Below the pieces are notes generated by a model. That model did not search any database. It was not told where the DNA came from and worked only from the letters and a program-made list of their open reading frames with translations. Of a stretch of 64,000 nt of DNA, positions 8,593 to 18,307 are shown in pieces. The translations under genes were made by a program, and so were the position numbers. The stretch is from Sediminicoccus rosea. GTDB taxonomy: Bacteria; Pseudomonadota; Alphaproteobacteria; Acetobacterales; Acetobacteraceae. Within the stretch, counting starts at the first letter, position 1. Each line of letters starts with the position of its first letter. The stretch is from NCBI RefSeq assembly GCF_033547095.1, contig NZ_CP137852.1, positions 1 through 64,000 on the forward strand, given 5' to 3'.

Positions 8593-11500
8593 GCGTGGCC
8601 TCCAGGGCGGCCCAGCGGGCGCGGGTGGCTTCGACATTGCGGCGCTTCACCGGGCCGAAGCCCTTGATGCCGGCCGCCGCCTCGGCCCATTCGCAGGCTT
8701 GGGCGTAATTGGTGGGGTGCAGGCCCGCGAGCAGCTTTTCGATGCCAGCGCGGTACTCGCCGATCAGCGCGCGCTCCATCCGCCGCTCCTCCGTGTGGCC
8801 GAAGGGGTCGAGCAGGGTGCCGCGCAGGGCCTTGCCATGGCGCAGCATCCCCATCGCGCTGAGCATCCAGGGGCCGAACGTCATCTTGCGGATGCGGCCA
8901 TCGGAACCCGGTTTGGCCAGCAGCGGCGGCGCCAGATGCAGGTTGATGCGCGTGGTGCCGGTGAAGCCCTCCGCCAGCTTGGCTTGCCAGGCGGCGTCCG
9001 TGTGCAGCCGCGCCACCTCGTACTCATCCTTGTAGGCCATCAGGCGGTAAAGCTGCGTCGCCACCGCCCGAGTCAGTCGCGTCTCGCCCGGCAGTTCCGC
9101 CGCTTGCACGCGAGCCACGAAATCGGCGTAGCGGGCCGCATAACGCGCGGATTGATAGGCCGTCAGGTCGGCCACGCGGCGGGCGATCATCGCCTCCAGC
9201 GTCTCCGGCGCTTTCGGTGCTGCTTCGGCGGCGAGCCGCCCCGCCTCGAAGGCGGCGAGGTTCTTCGGCACGACGGCGCCGTTCAGCTCGATGGCACGCC
9301 GCAGCGCCTCGCGCGACATGGGGATCAGCCCGCGCTGGAAGGCGGCGCCGAGAAGGTAGATGTTCAGGAAGATGAGATCGCCGAATTCGCGCTCGATGGT
9401 GCGGGCGGCGGGCAGGGCCACCACCTCGCGCGTCACGGCGCGCACGCTCTCCAGCATGGCGGCGGGGTCGTCGCGCGTCTCGGGGTTCAGCACGAAGCGG
9501 CCGGTGGGCGAGACATCGGCACTCAGCACGACGCGCGAGCGCCCGGGGCCCAGCAGGGGTCGCGCCATGCGGCCATGCGCGCCGACGAGATCGGCCGCGA
9601 TCATCGCATCCGTCTGGCCCTGGCCAATGCGCGGGCTGGTCACCACCTCGCCCACGCGCCCGATGCGCAATTGGGCGTAGACGCCGCCGCCCTTCTGCGC
9701 GAGGCCGAGATTGTCCAGAGAGCGGACCGGCCGCCCTTCCAGATGCGCGGCCATGGCCAGGATGGCGGAGAGCGCCGTCACCCCCTGCCCGCCCACACCG
9801 GCCAGCAGGATGTTCCAGGCCTCGCCGGGCGCCGCTTCCGGCAGCACAGGCAACGGCGCTTCGTTGGCGATGACGGGTGTCGGCGGCTTCACCGGCTCCG
9901 CACCTTCCAGCGTGAGGAAGGAGGGACAGAAACCCTCGACACAGGAAAAATCCTGGTTGCAGCCGGATTGGTCGATGCGACGCTTGCGGCCCCATTGGGT
10001 CTCGATCGGCTCGATGGCGATGCAGTTCGAGGCGCGCGAGCAATCGCCGCAATCCTCGCACACCCGTGGATTGATCACGGCGCGCTTCGTGGCCTTGGGG
10101 GCCAGGTCCCGCTTGCGCTGGCGGCGCTTCTCGGTCGCGCATTGCTGGTCGTAGATCAGCACGGAACAGCCGGGCACGTCGCGCATCATGCGCTGCACCG
10201 CATCGAGTTCACTGCGCGGGTAGAAGGCGACGCTACGCGGGATCAGCGGGTCGCCCCGATGGCGGTCCGGGTCATCGCCGACGATGACCACCTTCGTCGC
10301 ACCCTCCGCCACCATCTGCGCCGCGATGCGCGGCACGGTCATCTCGCCATCCAACGGCTGGCCGCCGGTCATGGCAACGGCGGAATTCACCAGGATCTTG
10401 TAGGTGATGTTGGCCTTGCTCGCGATCGCCGCGCGGATCGCCAGCACGCCGGAATGGCCATAGGTGCCGTCGCCCATGTTGGTGAAGACATGCGGCGTCT
10501 CGGTGAAATGGTGCTGGCCGATCCAGGCCGCGCCCTCGCCACCCATATGGCTGAACAGGTCGCTCTCGCGATTCATGTCCTTGGCCAGGTAGTGGCAACC
10601 GATGCCGGCCAGCGCGTGGCTGCCCTCGGGCACGCGGGTCGAGGTGTTGTGCGGGCAGCCCGGGCAGAAATAGGGCTGGCGTACATCCAGCGGCTCGGCG
10701 GCGGCGGCGGCCAGCGCGTCGAGTTCGGCGATGCGCGCGGCGAGGCGCTCGGTGCGGAGCGCCTCGGGAAGGGTCTTGGCGAGGCCGCGCAGGATCATCG
10801 CGGAATCAAGCTCGGCCAGGTCGCTCAGCACATCCTTGCCGTGCAGGCGCGGACGCTCGGATTCCGCATAAAGCGCCTCGCGCAGTTGCGACTCGAGGAA
10901 GCTGCGGCGGTCCTCCACCACCAGCACGCTTTCCAGCCCGCGGCAGAATTCGCGCGCGGCGTCCCCATCCAGCGGCCAGGCCAGGCCGACCTTCCAGATT
11001 CGCAAGCCACCCATCCGCGCGAGTTCCGGCGTGATGCCGGCATCGGCCAGCGCCTGTTTCAGCGTGGACCAGGCCTTGCCGCGCACCGCGATGCCGAAGC
11101 GTGCGTTCGGCGCCTCCTGCACGACGCGGTTGAAGCCGTTGATCCGGGCGAAGGCCAAGGCCGCCGGCAGCTTGAAATGCCGCACCCGCTCCTCGATCGG
11201 CAAGGCCGCATCCTTCAGGCGGATGTGCAGACCACCTGGCGGGATCGCCACGCCATTGGGCGCCACGGTCATCAGCGTGGCGGGGTCCACCGTCAGGCTC
11301 ATGGTGGCGTCCATCGTCTCCGCGATGCACTTCATGCCGACCCAGAGGCCCGAGAAGCGCGAGAGTGCGATGGCCTTCACGCCATATTCCAGCACCTCGC
11401 CCACATCGGCGGGGTCCAGCATCGGCATCTCAAGATCCGCGAAGGCATATTCGGAGCCGCTGGTGACGGTGGAAGACTTGGACGCCGGGTCGTCCCCCGC

Positions 11501-11938
11501 CAGCGCCAGCACGCCGCCGAGCGGGGCCGTGCCCGCCCCATTCGCATGGCGCAGCACATCGCCGCTGCGATCCACGCCCGGCCCCTTGCCGTACCAGATG
11601 GCGAAGACGCCCTGGTGCTTCGCCTTGGGATAGAGGTTGAGCTGCTGCGTGCCCCAGCAGGCCGTCGCCGCCAGATCTTCGTTCAGCCCAGGCTCGAAGA
11701 CGATGCGGTGCTCGGCCAGCCGCCTCTTCTGCTTCCAGAGCTCCCGGTCGTAGCCGCCGAGCGGCGAGCCGCGGTAACCGCTGATATAGGCCGCCGTGTC
11801 CGATCCCTCGGCATCATCCAGCTCGCGCCGCATCAGCGGAATGCGCACCAGCGCCTGCGTGCCGGTCAGCAGGGTCTCGCGCCCCGCCGCTTCCCAACGC
11901 TCCTCCAGGGAGATGTCGGCGCGGATGATGCTGTTCAT
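8585..11938 (-). CDS. Indolepyruvate ferredoxin oxidoreductase family protein (fused subunits)
   Basis: A 1117-residue single-chain oxidoreductase that oxidatively decarboxylates aryl or branched 2-oxo acids to acyl-CoA, passing electrons to ferredoxin. The N-terminus (TAAYISGYRGSPLGGYDREL) is the pyrimidine/transketolase-like domain. A thiamine-diphosphate domain follows, with PYFCPGCPHNTST near residue 426. A cysteine-rich segment (CEDCGDCSRASNC to CVEGFCPSF, about 625-670) would hold an iron-sulfur cluster, and the gamma domain starts at ILLAGVGGQGVTALSAILA. The ATG at 11938 has a GGAG site upstream and follows the divergent lrp gene by 112 nt. The length agrees with the proteobacterial long form. 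A local Lrp regulator is usual for this family. Confidence 0.93.
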   Translation of the reverse strand: MNSIIRADISLEERWEAAGRETLLTGTQALVRIPLMRRELDDAEGSDTAAYISGYRGSPLGGYDRELWKQKRRLAEHRIVFEPGLNEDLAATACWGTQQLNLYPKAKHQGVFAIWYGKGPGVDRSGDVLRHANGAGTAPLGGVLALAGDDPASKSSTVTSGSEYAFADLEMPMLDPADVGEVLEYGVKAIALSRFSGLWVGMKCIAETMDATMSLTVDPATLMTVAPNGVAIPPGGLHIRLKDAALPIEERVRHFKLPAALAFARINGFNRVVQEAPNARFGIAVRGKAWSTLKQALADAGITPELARMGGLRIWKVGLAWPLDGDAAREFCRGLESVLVVEDRRSFLESQLREALYAESERPRLHGKDVLSDLAELDSAMILRGLAKTLPEALRTERLAARIAELDALAAAAAEPLDVRQPYFCPGCPHNTSTRVPEGSHALAGIGCHYLAKDMNRESDLFSHMGGEGAAWIGQHHFTETPHVFTNMGDGTYGHSGVLAIRAAIASKANITYKILVNSAVAMTGGQPLDGEMTVPRIAAQMVAEGATKVVIVGDDPDRHRGDPLIPRSVAFYPRSELDAVQRMMRDVPGCSVLIYDQQCATEKRRQRKRDLAPKATKRAVINPRVCEDCGDCSRASNCIAIEPIETQWGRKRRIDQSGCNQDFSCVEGFCPSFLTLEGAEPVKPPTPVIANEAPLPVLPEAAPGEAWNILLAGVGGQGVTALSAILAMAAHLEGRPVRSLDNLGLAQKGGGVYAQLRIGRVGEVVTSPRIGQGQTDAMIAADLVGAHGRMARPLLGPGRSRVVLSADVSPTGRFVLNPETRDDPAAMLESVRAVTREVVALPAARTIEREFGDLIFLNIYLLGAAFQRGLIPMSREALRRAIELNGAVVPKNLAAFEAGRLAAEAAPKAPETLEAMIARRVADLTAYQSARYAARYADFVARVQAAELPGETRLTRAVATQLYRLMAYKDEYEVARLHTDAAWQAKLAEGFTGTTRINLHLAPPLLAKPGSDGRIRKMTFGPWMLSAMGMLRHGKALRGTLLDPFGHTEERRMERALIGEYRAGIEKLLAGLHPTNYAQACEWAEAAAGIKGFGPVKRRNVEATRARWAALEATHV

Positions 11939-12050
11939 GAAGGTCTCCGGTCCCGGACGGATTATGACGATGGGAGACTGCGCTGGAAAGCGCCGGAGGT
12001 TTTGCCGCATTCTGTTGTGCAGTGCCGAAATGCCAGAAGGATCTTCCGCC

Positions 12051-12506
12051 ATGGACGCCATTGACCGCCGGATCCTCCGCGCCCTGCATGGTGAAGCTCG
12101 GCTGACCAATGCGGAGCTCGCCGAGCGTGCCGGCCTCTCTCCCTCGCCCTGCTGGGCCCGCGTGCGGCGGCTCGAGCAGGCAGGCGTGATCCGCGGCTAC
12201 CGGGCCGAGCTGGACCAGGCGAAGCTCGGCCTGCCCGACACCGTCATCATCGAGGTCATGACCGAGAAGCATGACGGGGAGCAGCTGGCGCGCTTCGAGG
12301 AGGCCATCGCGAACATGCCCGAGGTGATCGAGGCCTGGCTCGTGACCGGCGAATACGACTACATCCTGAAGGCGGCGGTGGGGGGCACGGCTGGGTATGA
12401 GCGCCTGCTGCGCGAGAAGATCTACCGCCTGCCCGGCGTGCGCCACACGCGGACCGCCTTCGGCATCCGCTGCCTCAAGCAGGTCTTCACGCCGCTTCCG
12501 GCATGA
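12051..12506 (+). CDS. Lrp/AsnC family transcriptional regulator
   Basis: A 151-residue regulator: an N-terminal helix-turn-helix (MDAIDRRILRALHGEARLTN, LSPSPCWARVRRLEQAGVI) and a C-terminal ligand-binding RAM domain. The ATG at 12051 has AGAAGGA about 8 nt upstream; another in-frame ATG at 12030 would add seven residues. The gene is divergent from the indolepyruvate oxidoreductase gene across a 112-bp intergenic region, so it is the likely local regulator, responding to an amino acid or 2-oxo acid. The oxidoreductase link is inference from position. Confidence 0.92.
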   Translation: MDAIDRRILRALHGEARLTNAELAERAGLSPSPCWARVRRLEQAGVIRGYRAELDQAKLGLPDTVIIEVMTEKHDGEQLARFEEAIANMPEVIEAWLVTGEYDYILKAAVGGTAGYERLLREKIYRLPGVRHTRTAFGIRCLKQVFTPLPA

Positions 12507-12529
12507 AGCTTGGCCGCAGGGCTGATCCA

Positions 12530-12555
12530 CGTCTTTGGTGATGCCGCCAAAGACG
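12530..12555. terminator. Bidirectional terminator hairpin
   Basis: CGTCTTTGG (12530-12538) and CCAAAGACG (12547-12555) form a perfect 9-bp stem with an 8-nt loop, exactly in the gap between the convergent lrp gene and the hypothetical gene ending at 12564. There is no long T-run, as is common in very GC-rich genomes. Confidence 0.6.
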
Positions 12556-12563
12556 ACCAGACC

Positions 12564-13238
12564 CTAGGCCGGCAGCGGCCCCAGCAGCCCATGCTCCAGC
12601 GAGGTGCGATAGACCCGCGCCACGAAATCCTCGGCAAGGGCGGCCGCGCGCAGCGCCGCCACATCCTCCGGCACCAGGGGCGTCAGCGAGGGGAGGAAGC
12701 GCGGGATCGGCTGGACCGGCGCCGGGCGGCCGAGCAGCGCCTCGATCACCTCGTCGCTCAGCGGCGCCAGCGCGCCGCAGGTCATCTCGAAGCCGTCCAG
12801 ACGCATCAGACGGCCGGCGAAGGCGCAGCCCTGCGCCTCCTCCCGCGCCAGCATCTGGTCCTGGATATGCAGTGGCGTGCCGCGCAGCAGATCCTCCGCC
12901 ATGACGCCGCCCTCGGGATGGGTGGCGCCCACACGGAAGAAGGTGAAATGCGCGCGGGATAGGGCGGCCAGCACACGCGCCTCCTCGCTGCCCTCCGGGT
13001 AGTCGCCGGCCTTCGCCTCCCGGTCCAGCGCGCGCGTATGCCCGCCCACCGGGCCGAGCACGCCGAGGTCGAGCACGAGCTGGAACTGCGCCTCGTTCGA
13101 GACCCGCACCTCCTTCTCGTGCCAGACGCCGAGCGCGCGCCCCTGCGAGGCCGCGCTGGCCTGGGGGATGCGGCGCGCGGCCGCACTCAGGATGCGCTCG
13201 CGGATGGCGCGATAGGCCTCGTAGGCGGTGCTGCTCAT
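12564..13238 (-). CDS. Hypothetical protein, partner of the Ldh-type dehydrogenase
   Basis: A 224-residue soluble protein with no signal peptide or membrane segment, beginning MSSTAYEAYRAIRERILSAA. The ATG at 13238 lies 1 nt after the TGA of the upstream dehydrogenase gene, so the two are probably translated together. The sequence has many acidic and Arg residues and the segment AHFTFFRVGATHPEGGVMAE, but I do not recognise a family. Close coupling suggests a role in the same metabolic step as the dehydrogenase. No function is assigned. Confidence 0.8.
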   Translation of the reverse strand: MSSTAYEAYRAIRERILSAAARRIPQASAASQGRALGVWHEKEVRVSNEAQFQLVLDLGVLGPVGGHTRALDREAKAGDYPEGSEEARVLAALSRAHFTFFRVGATHPEGGVMAEDLLRGTPLHIQDQMLAREEAQGCAFAGRLMRLDGFEMTCGALAPLSDEVIEALLGRPAPVQPIPRFLPSLTPLVPEDVAALRAAALAEDFVARVYRTSLEHGLLGPLPA

Positions 13239-13239
13239 C

Positions 13240-14334
13240 TCAGATGCCTTCCGGCCCGTTGATGCCGAGCGAGGCGGCCGTGTCGAGGATGCCCTGCCAG
13301 GCATCGCGCGGCAGGGGCAGGCCGGTCACGCGGCGCTGCGCGCGGCGCTCATTCTCGGGGTCGCCAGGCGCCATGATCGGCGCCTCGGGGTCAGCCGGGC
13401 GGCACGACTTCACCCAGGCGACATAGTCCTGCGCGGCCTGATGGAAGGCCGCCTCATCGGCGAAATGCGCGGGCGAGAGGTAGATGGAGAGCATGCCATT
13501 GGCGATGCGCCCGCGCTCGCCGATGGGGCCGGAGCAGCCGCCGCCGGTCAGGGCACCGGCCAGCAATTCGCAGATGAAGGCGAGGCCGGAGCCCTTATGG
13601 TCGCCGAAGGCGCGGATGGCGCCGGTGCCGCCCGCGGGGTTGCGCGGGCCGACAGGCGGATAATCGCCATAGAGCGTGCGCGGATCGCCCGACATCCGGC
13701 CATCGGCCGTGATGAGCGCGTTCTCCGGCAGCGCCTTGCCGCCATTCGAGGCGACCAACACCTTGCCCTCGGCCACGAAGGAGGTGGCGAAGTCGAGGAT
13801 CACCGGCCCCCCCGGCAGGGGCACGCCGACGCAGAAGGGGGCGGTCGAGAAGCGCCGCTCGGCGCCGCCGAAGGGGGCCACCAGCACCGAGCCCGCGACG
13901 TTGACGAAATGGATGGAGATCAGCCCCTCCGCCGTCGCCATCTCGGCATAGTCGCCGGTGCGGCCGATATGGCCGGCATTGCGCAGGCCCACGATGCAGG
14001 CGCCATTCGCCCGCGCGCGCTCGATGCCCAGGCGCGTGGCCTGCTCCGCTACCGTCTGGCCGAAGCCGAACTTGCCGTCGAGCAGCACGAAACTGCCGCC
14101 ATCGGTGACGATCTCAGCCGTCTGTCCGGCCAGCACATGGCCCGCCCGCTGCCAATCCACGTAGCGCGGCACGCGCACCACGCCGTGGCTGTCATGGCCC
14201 GCGAGATTGGCGCCGACCAGGTGGTTGGAGATCCGCGCGGCCTCCGCCGGCGCGCAGCCCGAAGCGGTGAAGATGCGGGTGACGAAGCCCTCGAGCTCGG
14301 CTTCGGGGATATAGACGTAGTCAGGCTCGGCCAT
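13240..14334 (-). CDS. Ldh family (malate/L-lactate/ureidoglycolate-type) dehydrogenase
   Basis: A 364-residue NAD(P)-dependent dehydrogenase of the Ldh2 fold, distinct from classical Rossmann lactate dehydrogenases. The family signature GHDSHGVVRVPRYVDW (near residue 55), LRNAGHIGRTGDYAEMA with the active-site His, and GPVILDFATS are all present. A strong GGAGGA site precedes the ATG at 14334. The gene is followed with 1-nt spacing by a hypothetical gene. The substrate cannot be told from sequence: relatives reduce or oxidise malate, lactate, ureidoglycolate, 2,3-diketogulonate or sulfolactate. Confidence 0.92.
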   Translation of the reverse strand: MAEPDYVYIPEAELEGFVTRIFTASGCAPAEAARISNHLVGANLAGHDSHGVVRVPRYVDWQRAGHVLAGQTAEIVTDGGSFVLLDGKFGFGQTVAEQATRLGIERARANGACIVGLRNAGHIGRTGDYAEMATAEGLISIHFVNVAGSVLVAPFGGAERRFSTAPFCVGVPLPGGPVILDFATSFVAEGKVLVASNGGKALPENALITADGRMSGDPRTLYGDYPPVGPRNPAGGTGAIRAFGDHKGSGLAFICELLAGALTGGGCSGPIGERGRIANGMLSIYLSPAHFADEAAFHQAAQDYVAWVKSCRPADPEAPIMAPGDPENERRAQRRVTGLPLPRDAWQGILDTAASLGINGPEGI

Positions 14335-14400
14335 GGTGGTTCCTCCGGTCGGGGAGGAAACTGCCCCTCGCCGGGCGGCGCGTCCAGACCCGGCGATGCT

Positions 14401-14778
14401 TCAGCCGGGCCGCAGGGCGCAGGCCGCCGCGCGCAAGGTGAGCACGCTGTTCGCCAGTGAACCCGCATGGGCCCGCATCAGCCCGACCTGGACTTCCTGC
14501 CCGGGCCGCATGGGAAAGCTGGCCGTCCCGAAGACACGCAACCCGTTGCCCGCCAGGTCCCCGCTCAGGGTGAAGTCCAGGGCCGAGGCTCCGGAATTGC
14601 GCATCGTCACGTTGACCTGGCCATCTTGGGCCCAGGCCCTCTGGACGAAGACGCTGCAGCCATCCACGCGGGAGGGCGTGTAGAGCAGCGCGGCGCCGAT
14701 GAAGCTCCGGTTTTCGTTGGCCTGCGCCATGGCGGGAAGCACGAGCGCGAGGCAGGCGAAGGGGATGAGCTTGCGCAA
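14401..14778 (-). CDS. Small secreted protein, paralogue A
   Basis: A 125-residue protein with a signal peptide (MRKLIPFACLALVLPAMAQA). The start is a TTG at 14778 with GGAG about 8 nt upstream. The mature domain is beta-rich with Cys residues at CSVFVQ and near the end (RAAACALRPG) that could form a disulfide. The segment MRAHAGSLANSVLTLRAAAC closely matches the end of the next gene upstream (APFGGSLANSVLQVRVTAC), so the two are tandem paralogues 24 nt apart. It probably acts in the periplasm or outside. No known family is recognised. Confidence 0.75.
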   Translation of the reverse strand: MRKLIPFACLALVLPAMAQANENRSFIGAALLYTPSRVDGCSVFVQRAWAQDGQVNVTMRNSGASALDFTLSGDLAGNGLRVFGTASFPMRPGQEVQVGLMRAHAGSLANSVLTLRAAACALRPG

Positions 14779-14802
14779 GGCGGGGACTCCGATGGCGCGG
14801 CC

Positions 14803-15195
14803 TCAGGAGGCCTGGGTGCAGGCCGTGACGCGCACCTGCAGGACGCTGTTGGCGAGCGAGCCGCCGAAAGGCGCCATGATGTCGCGGTCCGCGGTGGCGC
14901 CCGCCGGGATCTGGAACGGGCCATGCGGCGAGGATTTGCGCTGTCCATCGCCCTGCAGCTCGACATGGGCGGTGACGCTGACCGGCGTCGTGCCGCGGTT
15001 GCGGAAGACCACATGGATGGAGGCACTCCAGCCGCTGCCTTGCAGATAGGCGCGGTCCAGCGCGATCCGGCAGGGCGAGCCCGAGAGGGGCGTCAGCACG
15101 AGACGGGTGCCGCTCCAGCTTGTGGTCTGGGCGGCGGCGGGCAGGGCGCCCGCCATGCCCGAGGCGAACAGCGCGGCCGCGATGATGTGGCGCAT
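14803..15195 (-). CDS. Small secreted protein, paralogue B
   Basis: A 130-residue protein with a signal peptide (MRHIIAAALFASGMAGALPAAAQ). It has the same plan as the gene after it: Cys early in the mature part (GSPCRIALDRAYLQ), a middle segment with NRGTTPVSVTAHVELQGDG that reads like an immunoglobulin-like or beta-sandwich fold, and the ending GSLANSVLQVRVTAC. The paralogue downstream has NSGASALDFTLSGDLAGNG at the equivalent place. Function is unknown; extracytoplasmic location and a single disulfide are inferred. Confidence 0.75.
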   Translation of the reverse strand: MRHIIAAALFASGMAGALPAAAQTTSWSGTRLVLTPLSGSPCRIALDRAYLQGSGWSASIHVVFRNRGTTPVSVTAHVELQGDGQRKSSPHGPFQIPAGATADRDIMAPFGGSLANSVLQVRVTACTQAS

Positions 15196-15216
15196 GAAGA
15201 ACGGTCCTGATACTCA

Positions 15217-15238
15217 CCATGCCGATGATCCGGCATGG
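15217..15238. terminator. Hairpin between the sugar ABC operon and the small secreted genes
   Basis: CCATGCCG (15217-15224) and CGGCATGG (15231-15238) form a perfect 8-bp stem with a 6-nt loop, 22 nt upstream of the ATG at 15195 and about 70 nt after the ABC ATPase stop on the same strand. It could terminate the long upstream operon or regulate the secreted genes; the sequence does not decide. Confidence 0.4.
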
Positions 15239-15307
15239 CGCGAGGATGGAACACCCGCCCGGCCTTCACCATCCCGCCCGGACGATGGCGGCAATCGGCG
15301 ATGCCTC

Positions 15308-16396
<1,089 letters not shown>

Positions 16397-16403
16397 GGCG
16401 GGA

Positions 16404-17300
16404 TCAGCCCTTGGTTGCGCCGGCGGTCAGGCCGGCGATGTAGTAGTCCATGAGGAAGGCGTAGACGATCACGGGCGGCAGCGCGGCCAGCAGCGCGCCG
16501 GCCATGAGCTGGCCCCAGGCGAAGGTGTCGCCGCGGATCAGCTGGCTCACCACGCCGATGGTCAGCGGCATCTCGTCCGGCCGGGTGATGAAGGCCGTCG
16601 GATAGACGAAGGCCGCCCAACTGACCGTGAAGGCGAAGATGGTGGCGGCGATGATGCCGGGCAGCGCCACGGGGATGAAGATCTTCAGCAGCATCTGGGG
16701 CCAGGAGGCGCCGTCGATCAGCGCCGCCTCGTCCAGCTCCTTCGGGATGGAGGCGAAGTAGCCGATCATGATCCAGGTGCAGAACGGCACGGTCAGCGTC
16801 GGATAGACCAGCACCAGCCCCCAGGTGGAGTTGAGCAGGCCGAGCGAACCCACGATCTGGTAGAGCGGGATGAAGAGCAGCGTGTCCGGCACGAGATAGG
16901 TGAGGAAGACGCCGGTCGCCAGCATCTGGCTGCCCCAGAAGCGCATCCGCGCCAGCGCGAAGGCGGCCAGCACCGAGATCACCATGGTGATCGCCACCAC
17001 CAGCACCGTGATCTTCACGCTGTTGTACATGAAGCCGCGGAACATCGGGTTGCCGATGATGGCCCAGTAGTTCTCCAGCGTCGGGTCGCGCACGATCCAG
17101 GGATTGGCGCCGAGATCCGCCACCTCGGCACTCGTCTTCAGGCTGGTCAGCAGCATGTAGAAGGGCGGCGCCAGCATCACGATGGCGGCGAAGATGAGCG
17201 AGGCATAGGCGGTCCAGAGCGCCCAGCGCCGCTCGGCGCGGAGGCTGCCGGCCTTGTGGTAGATGCCGGGGACGTCCCGGCCGGTCGCGGCGGACATCAC
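16404..17300 (-). CDS. Sugar ABC transporter permease (MalG/UgpE type)
   Basis: A 298-residue inner-membrane permease with six predicted membrane segments. The coupling-helix EAA loop reads [28 protein letters not shown], typical of the second (MalG-like) permease. Its ATG overlaps the stop of the first permease gene by 4 nt, so the two permeases are translationally coupled to give a heterodimer. Confidence 0.94.
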   Translation of the reverse strand: MMSAATGRDVPGIYHKAGSLRAERRWALWTAYASLIFAAIVMLAPPFYMLLTSLKTSAEVADLGANPWIVRDPTLENYWAIIGNPMFRGFMYNSVKITVLVVAITMVISVLAAFALARMRFWGSQMLATGVFLTYLVPDTLLFIPLYQIVGSLGLLNSTWGLVLVYPTLTVPFCTWIMIGYFASIPKELDEAALIDGASWPQMLLKIFIPVALPGIIAATIFAFTVSWAAFVYPTAFITRPDEMPLTIGVVSQLIRGDTFAWGQLMAGALLAALPPVIVYAFLMDYYIAGLTAGATKG

Positions 17301-18235
17301 GCCTCCTCCTTGTTGCGCTGGTTGATGCCGCGCAGCACGAAATACGCGATGACGGCGAGCAGCGGGAACATGAACAGGCTGACCGCGGCCCCGCGCGGGA
17401 TGTTCCCCGAGAGCACGCCCACCTGGAAGGCGTAGCTGGCGAAGACATGCGTCAGGTCGCGCGGGCCGCCATTGGTCAGCACGCGGACGATGTCGTAATT
17501 CGCGAAGGTGACGATCAGGCTGAACAGCACGGTGATGGAGATGATGTTGCGCATCATTGGCAGCGTCACGTAGCGCAGGCGCTGCCAGGAGGTGGCGCCG
17601 TCGATCGCCGCCGCCTCATAGAGCTGCTCCGGCACGGATTTCAGCGCGGCCAGGTACATGATCATGAAGAAGGGCGCGCCGTACCACACGTTCACGATGA
17701 TGATGGAGATGCGCGCCCACCAGGGCTCGCCCAGCCAGGGCACGCCGGGCAGGCCGAAGACGTTGATCAGCCAGTTGATGGAGGAATAGGAGGGCTCAAA
17801 CATCCACCACCAGCCGAGCGTGGAGAGGGCGGGCGGAATCACCCAGGGCACCAGCAGCATGCCGCGCCACTTGCGCTGACCCTTTGTGGGGATGTGATGC
17901 AGCATATGCGCGAGCCAGAAGCCGATCAGCGCCTTCAGCAGCACGGCGGTGATGGCGAAGAAGCAGCTCTGCCAGATCACCATCCGGAAGGTTTCGGAAT
18001 CGAGCAGGATGTTGAAGTTCTCGAGCCCGATGAAGGTCGTCATGCGACGGTTCAGGGTGGAGAGATACATCGCATACATGGCGGGCCAGGCGACCAGCCC
18101 GCCGATCACCGCGATCAGCGGCAGCGTCATGATGAAGGCGATGGTCGAGCGCCGCCGCGCGAAGCGTTGCAGTGTATTGCCCGGCTTGCGCGCATGCGCG
18201 GCCGCAAGCCGGCCCTCGGTGGCGTCCAATGCCAT
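17297..18235 (-). CDS. Sugar ABC transporter permease (MalF/UgpA type)
   Basis: A 312-residue permease with a cytoplasmic N-terminal tail (RLAAAHARKPGNTLQRFARR) followed by six membrane segments. The EAA loop (EQLYEAAAIDGATSWQRLRYVTLPMM) matches the MalF/UgpA group. It lies 72 nt after the binding protein gene; the spacer has inverted C-rich/G-rich runs that may give differential expression of the abundant binding protein, as is common in such operons. Confidence 0.94.
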   Translation of the reverse strand: MALDATEGRLAAAHARKPGNTLQRFARRRSTIAFIMTLPLIAVIGGLVAWPAMYAMYLSTLNRRMTTFIGLENFNILLDSETFRMVIWQSCFFAITAVLLKALIGFWLAHMLHHIPTKGQRKWRGMLLVPWVIPPALSTLGWWWMFEPSYSSINWLINVFGLPGVPWLGEPWWARISIIIVNVWYGAPFFMIMYLAALKSVPEQLYEAAAIDGATSWQRLRYVTLPMMRNIISITVLFSLIVTFANYDIVRVLTNGGPRDLTHVFASYAFQVGVLSGNIPRGAAVSLFMFPLLAVIAYFVLRGINQRNKEEA

Positions 18236-18307
18236 CTCGCCCCCTTCCCCCTCGAACGAAAGGGCGCGGGCGGGGGATCACCCCGTCCGCCCCCTCCTTG
18301 GATGGTC

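Noticed and set aside
8447-12064. 1205-codon frame opposite the indolepyruvate oxidoreductase gene
   Set aside because: Low-complexity shadow of a well-supported gene; no ribosome site or family motif.
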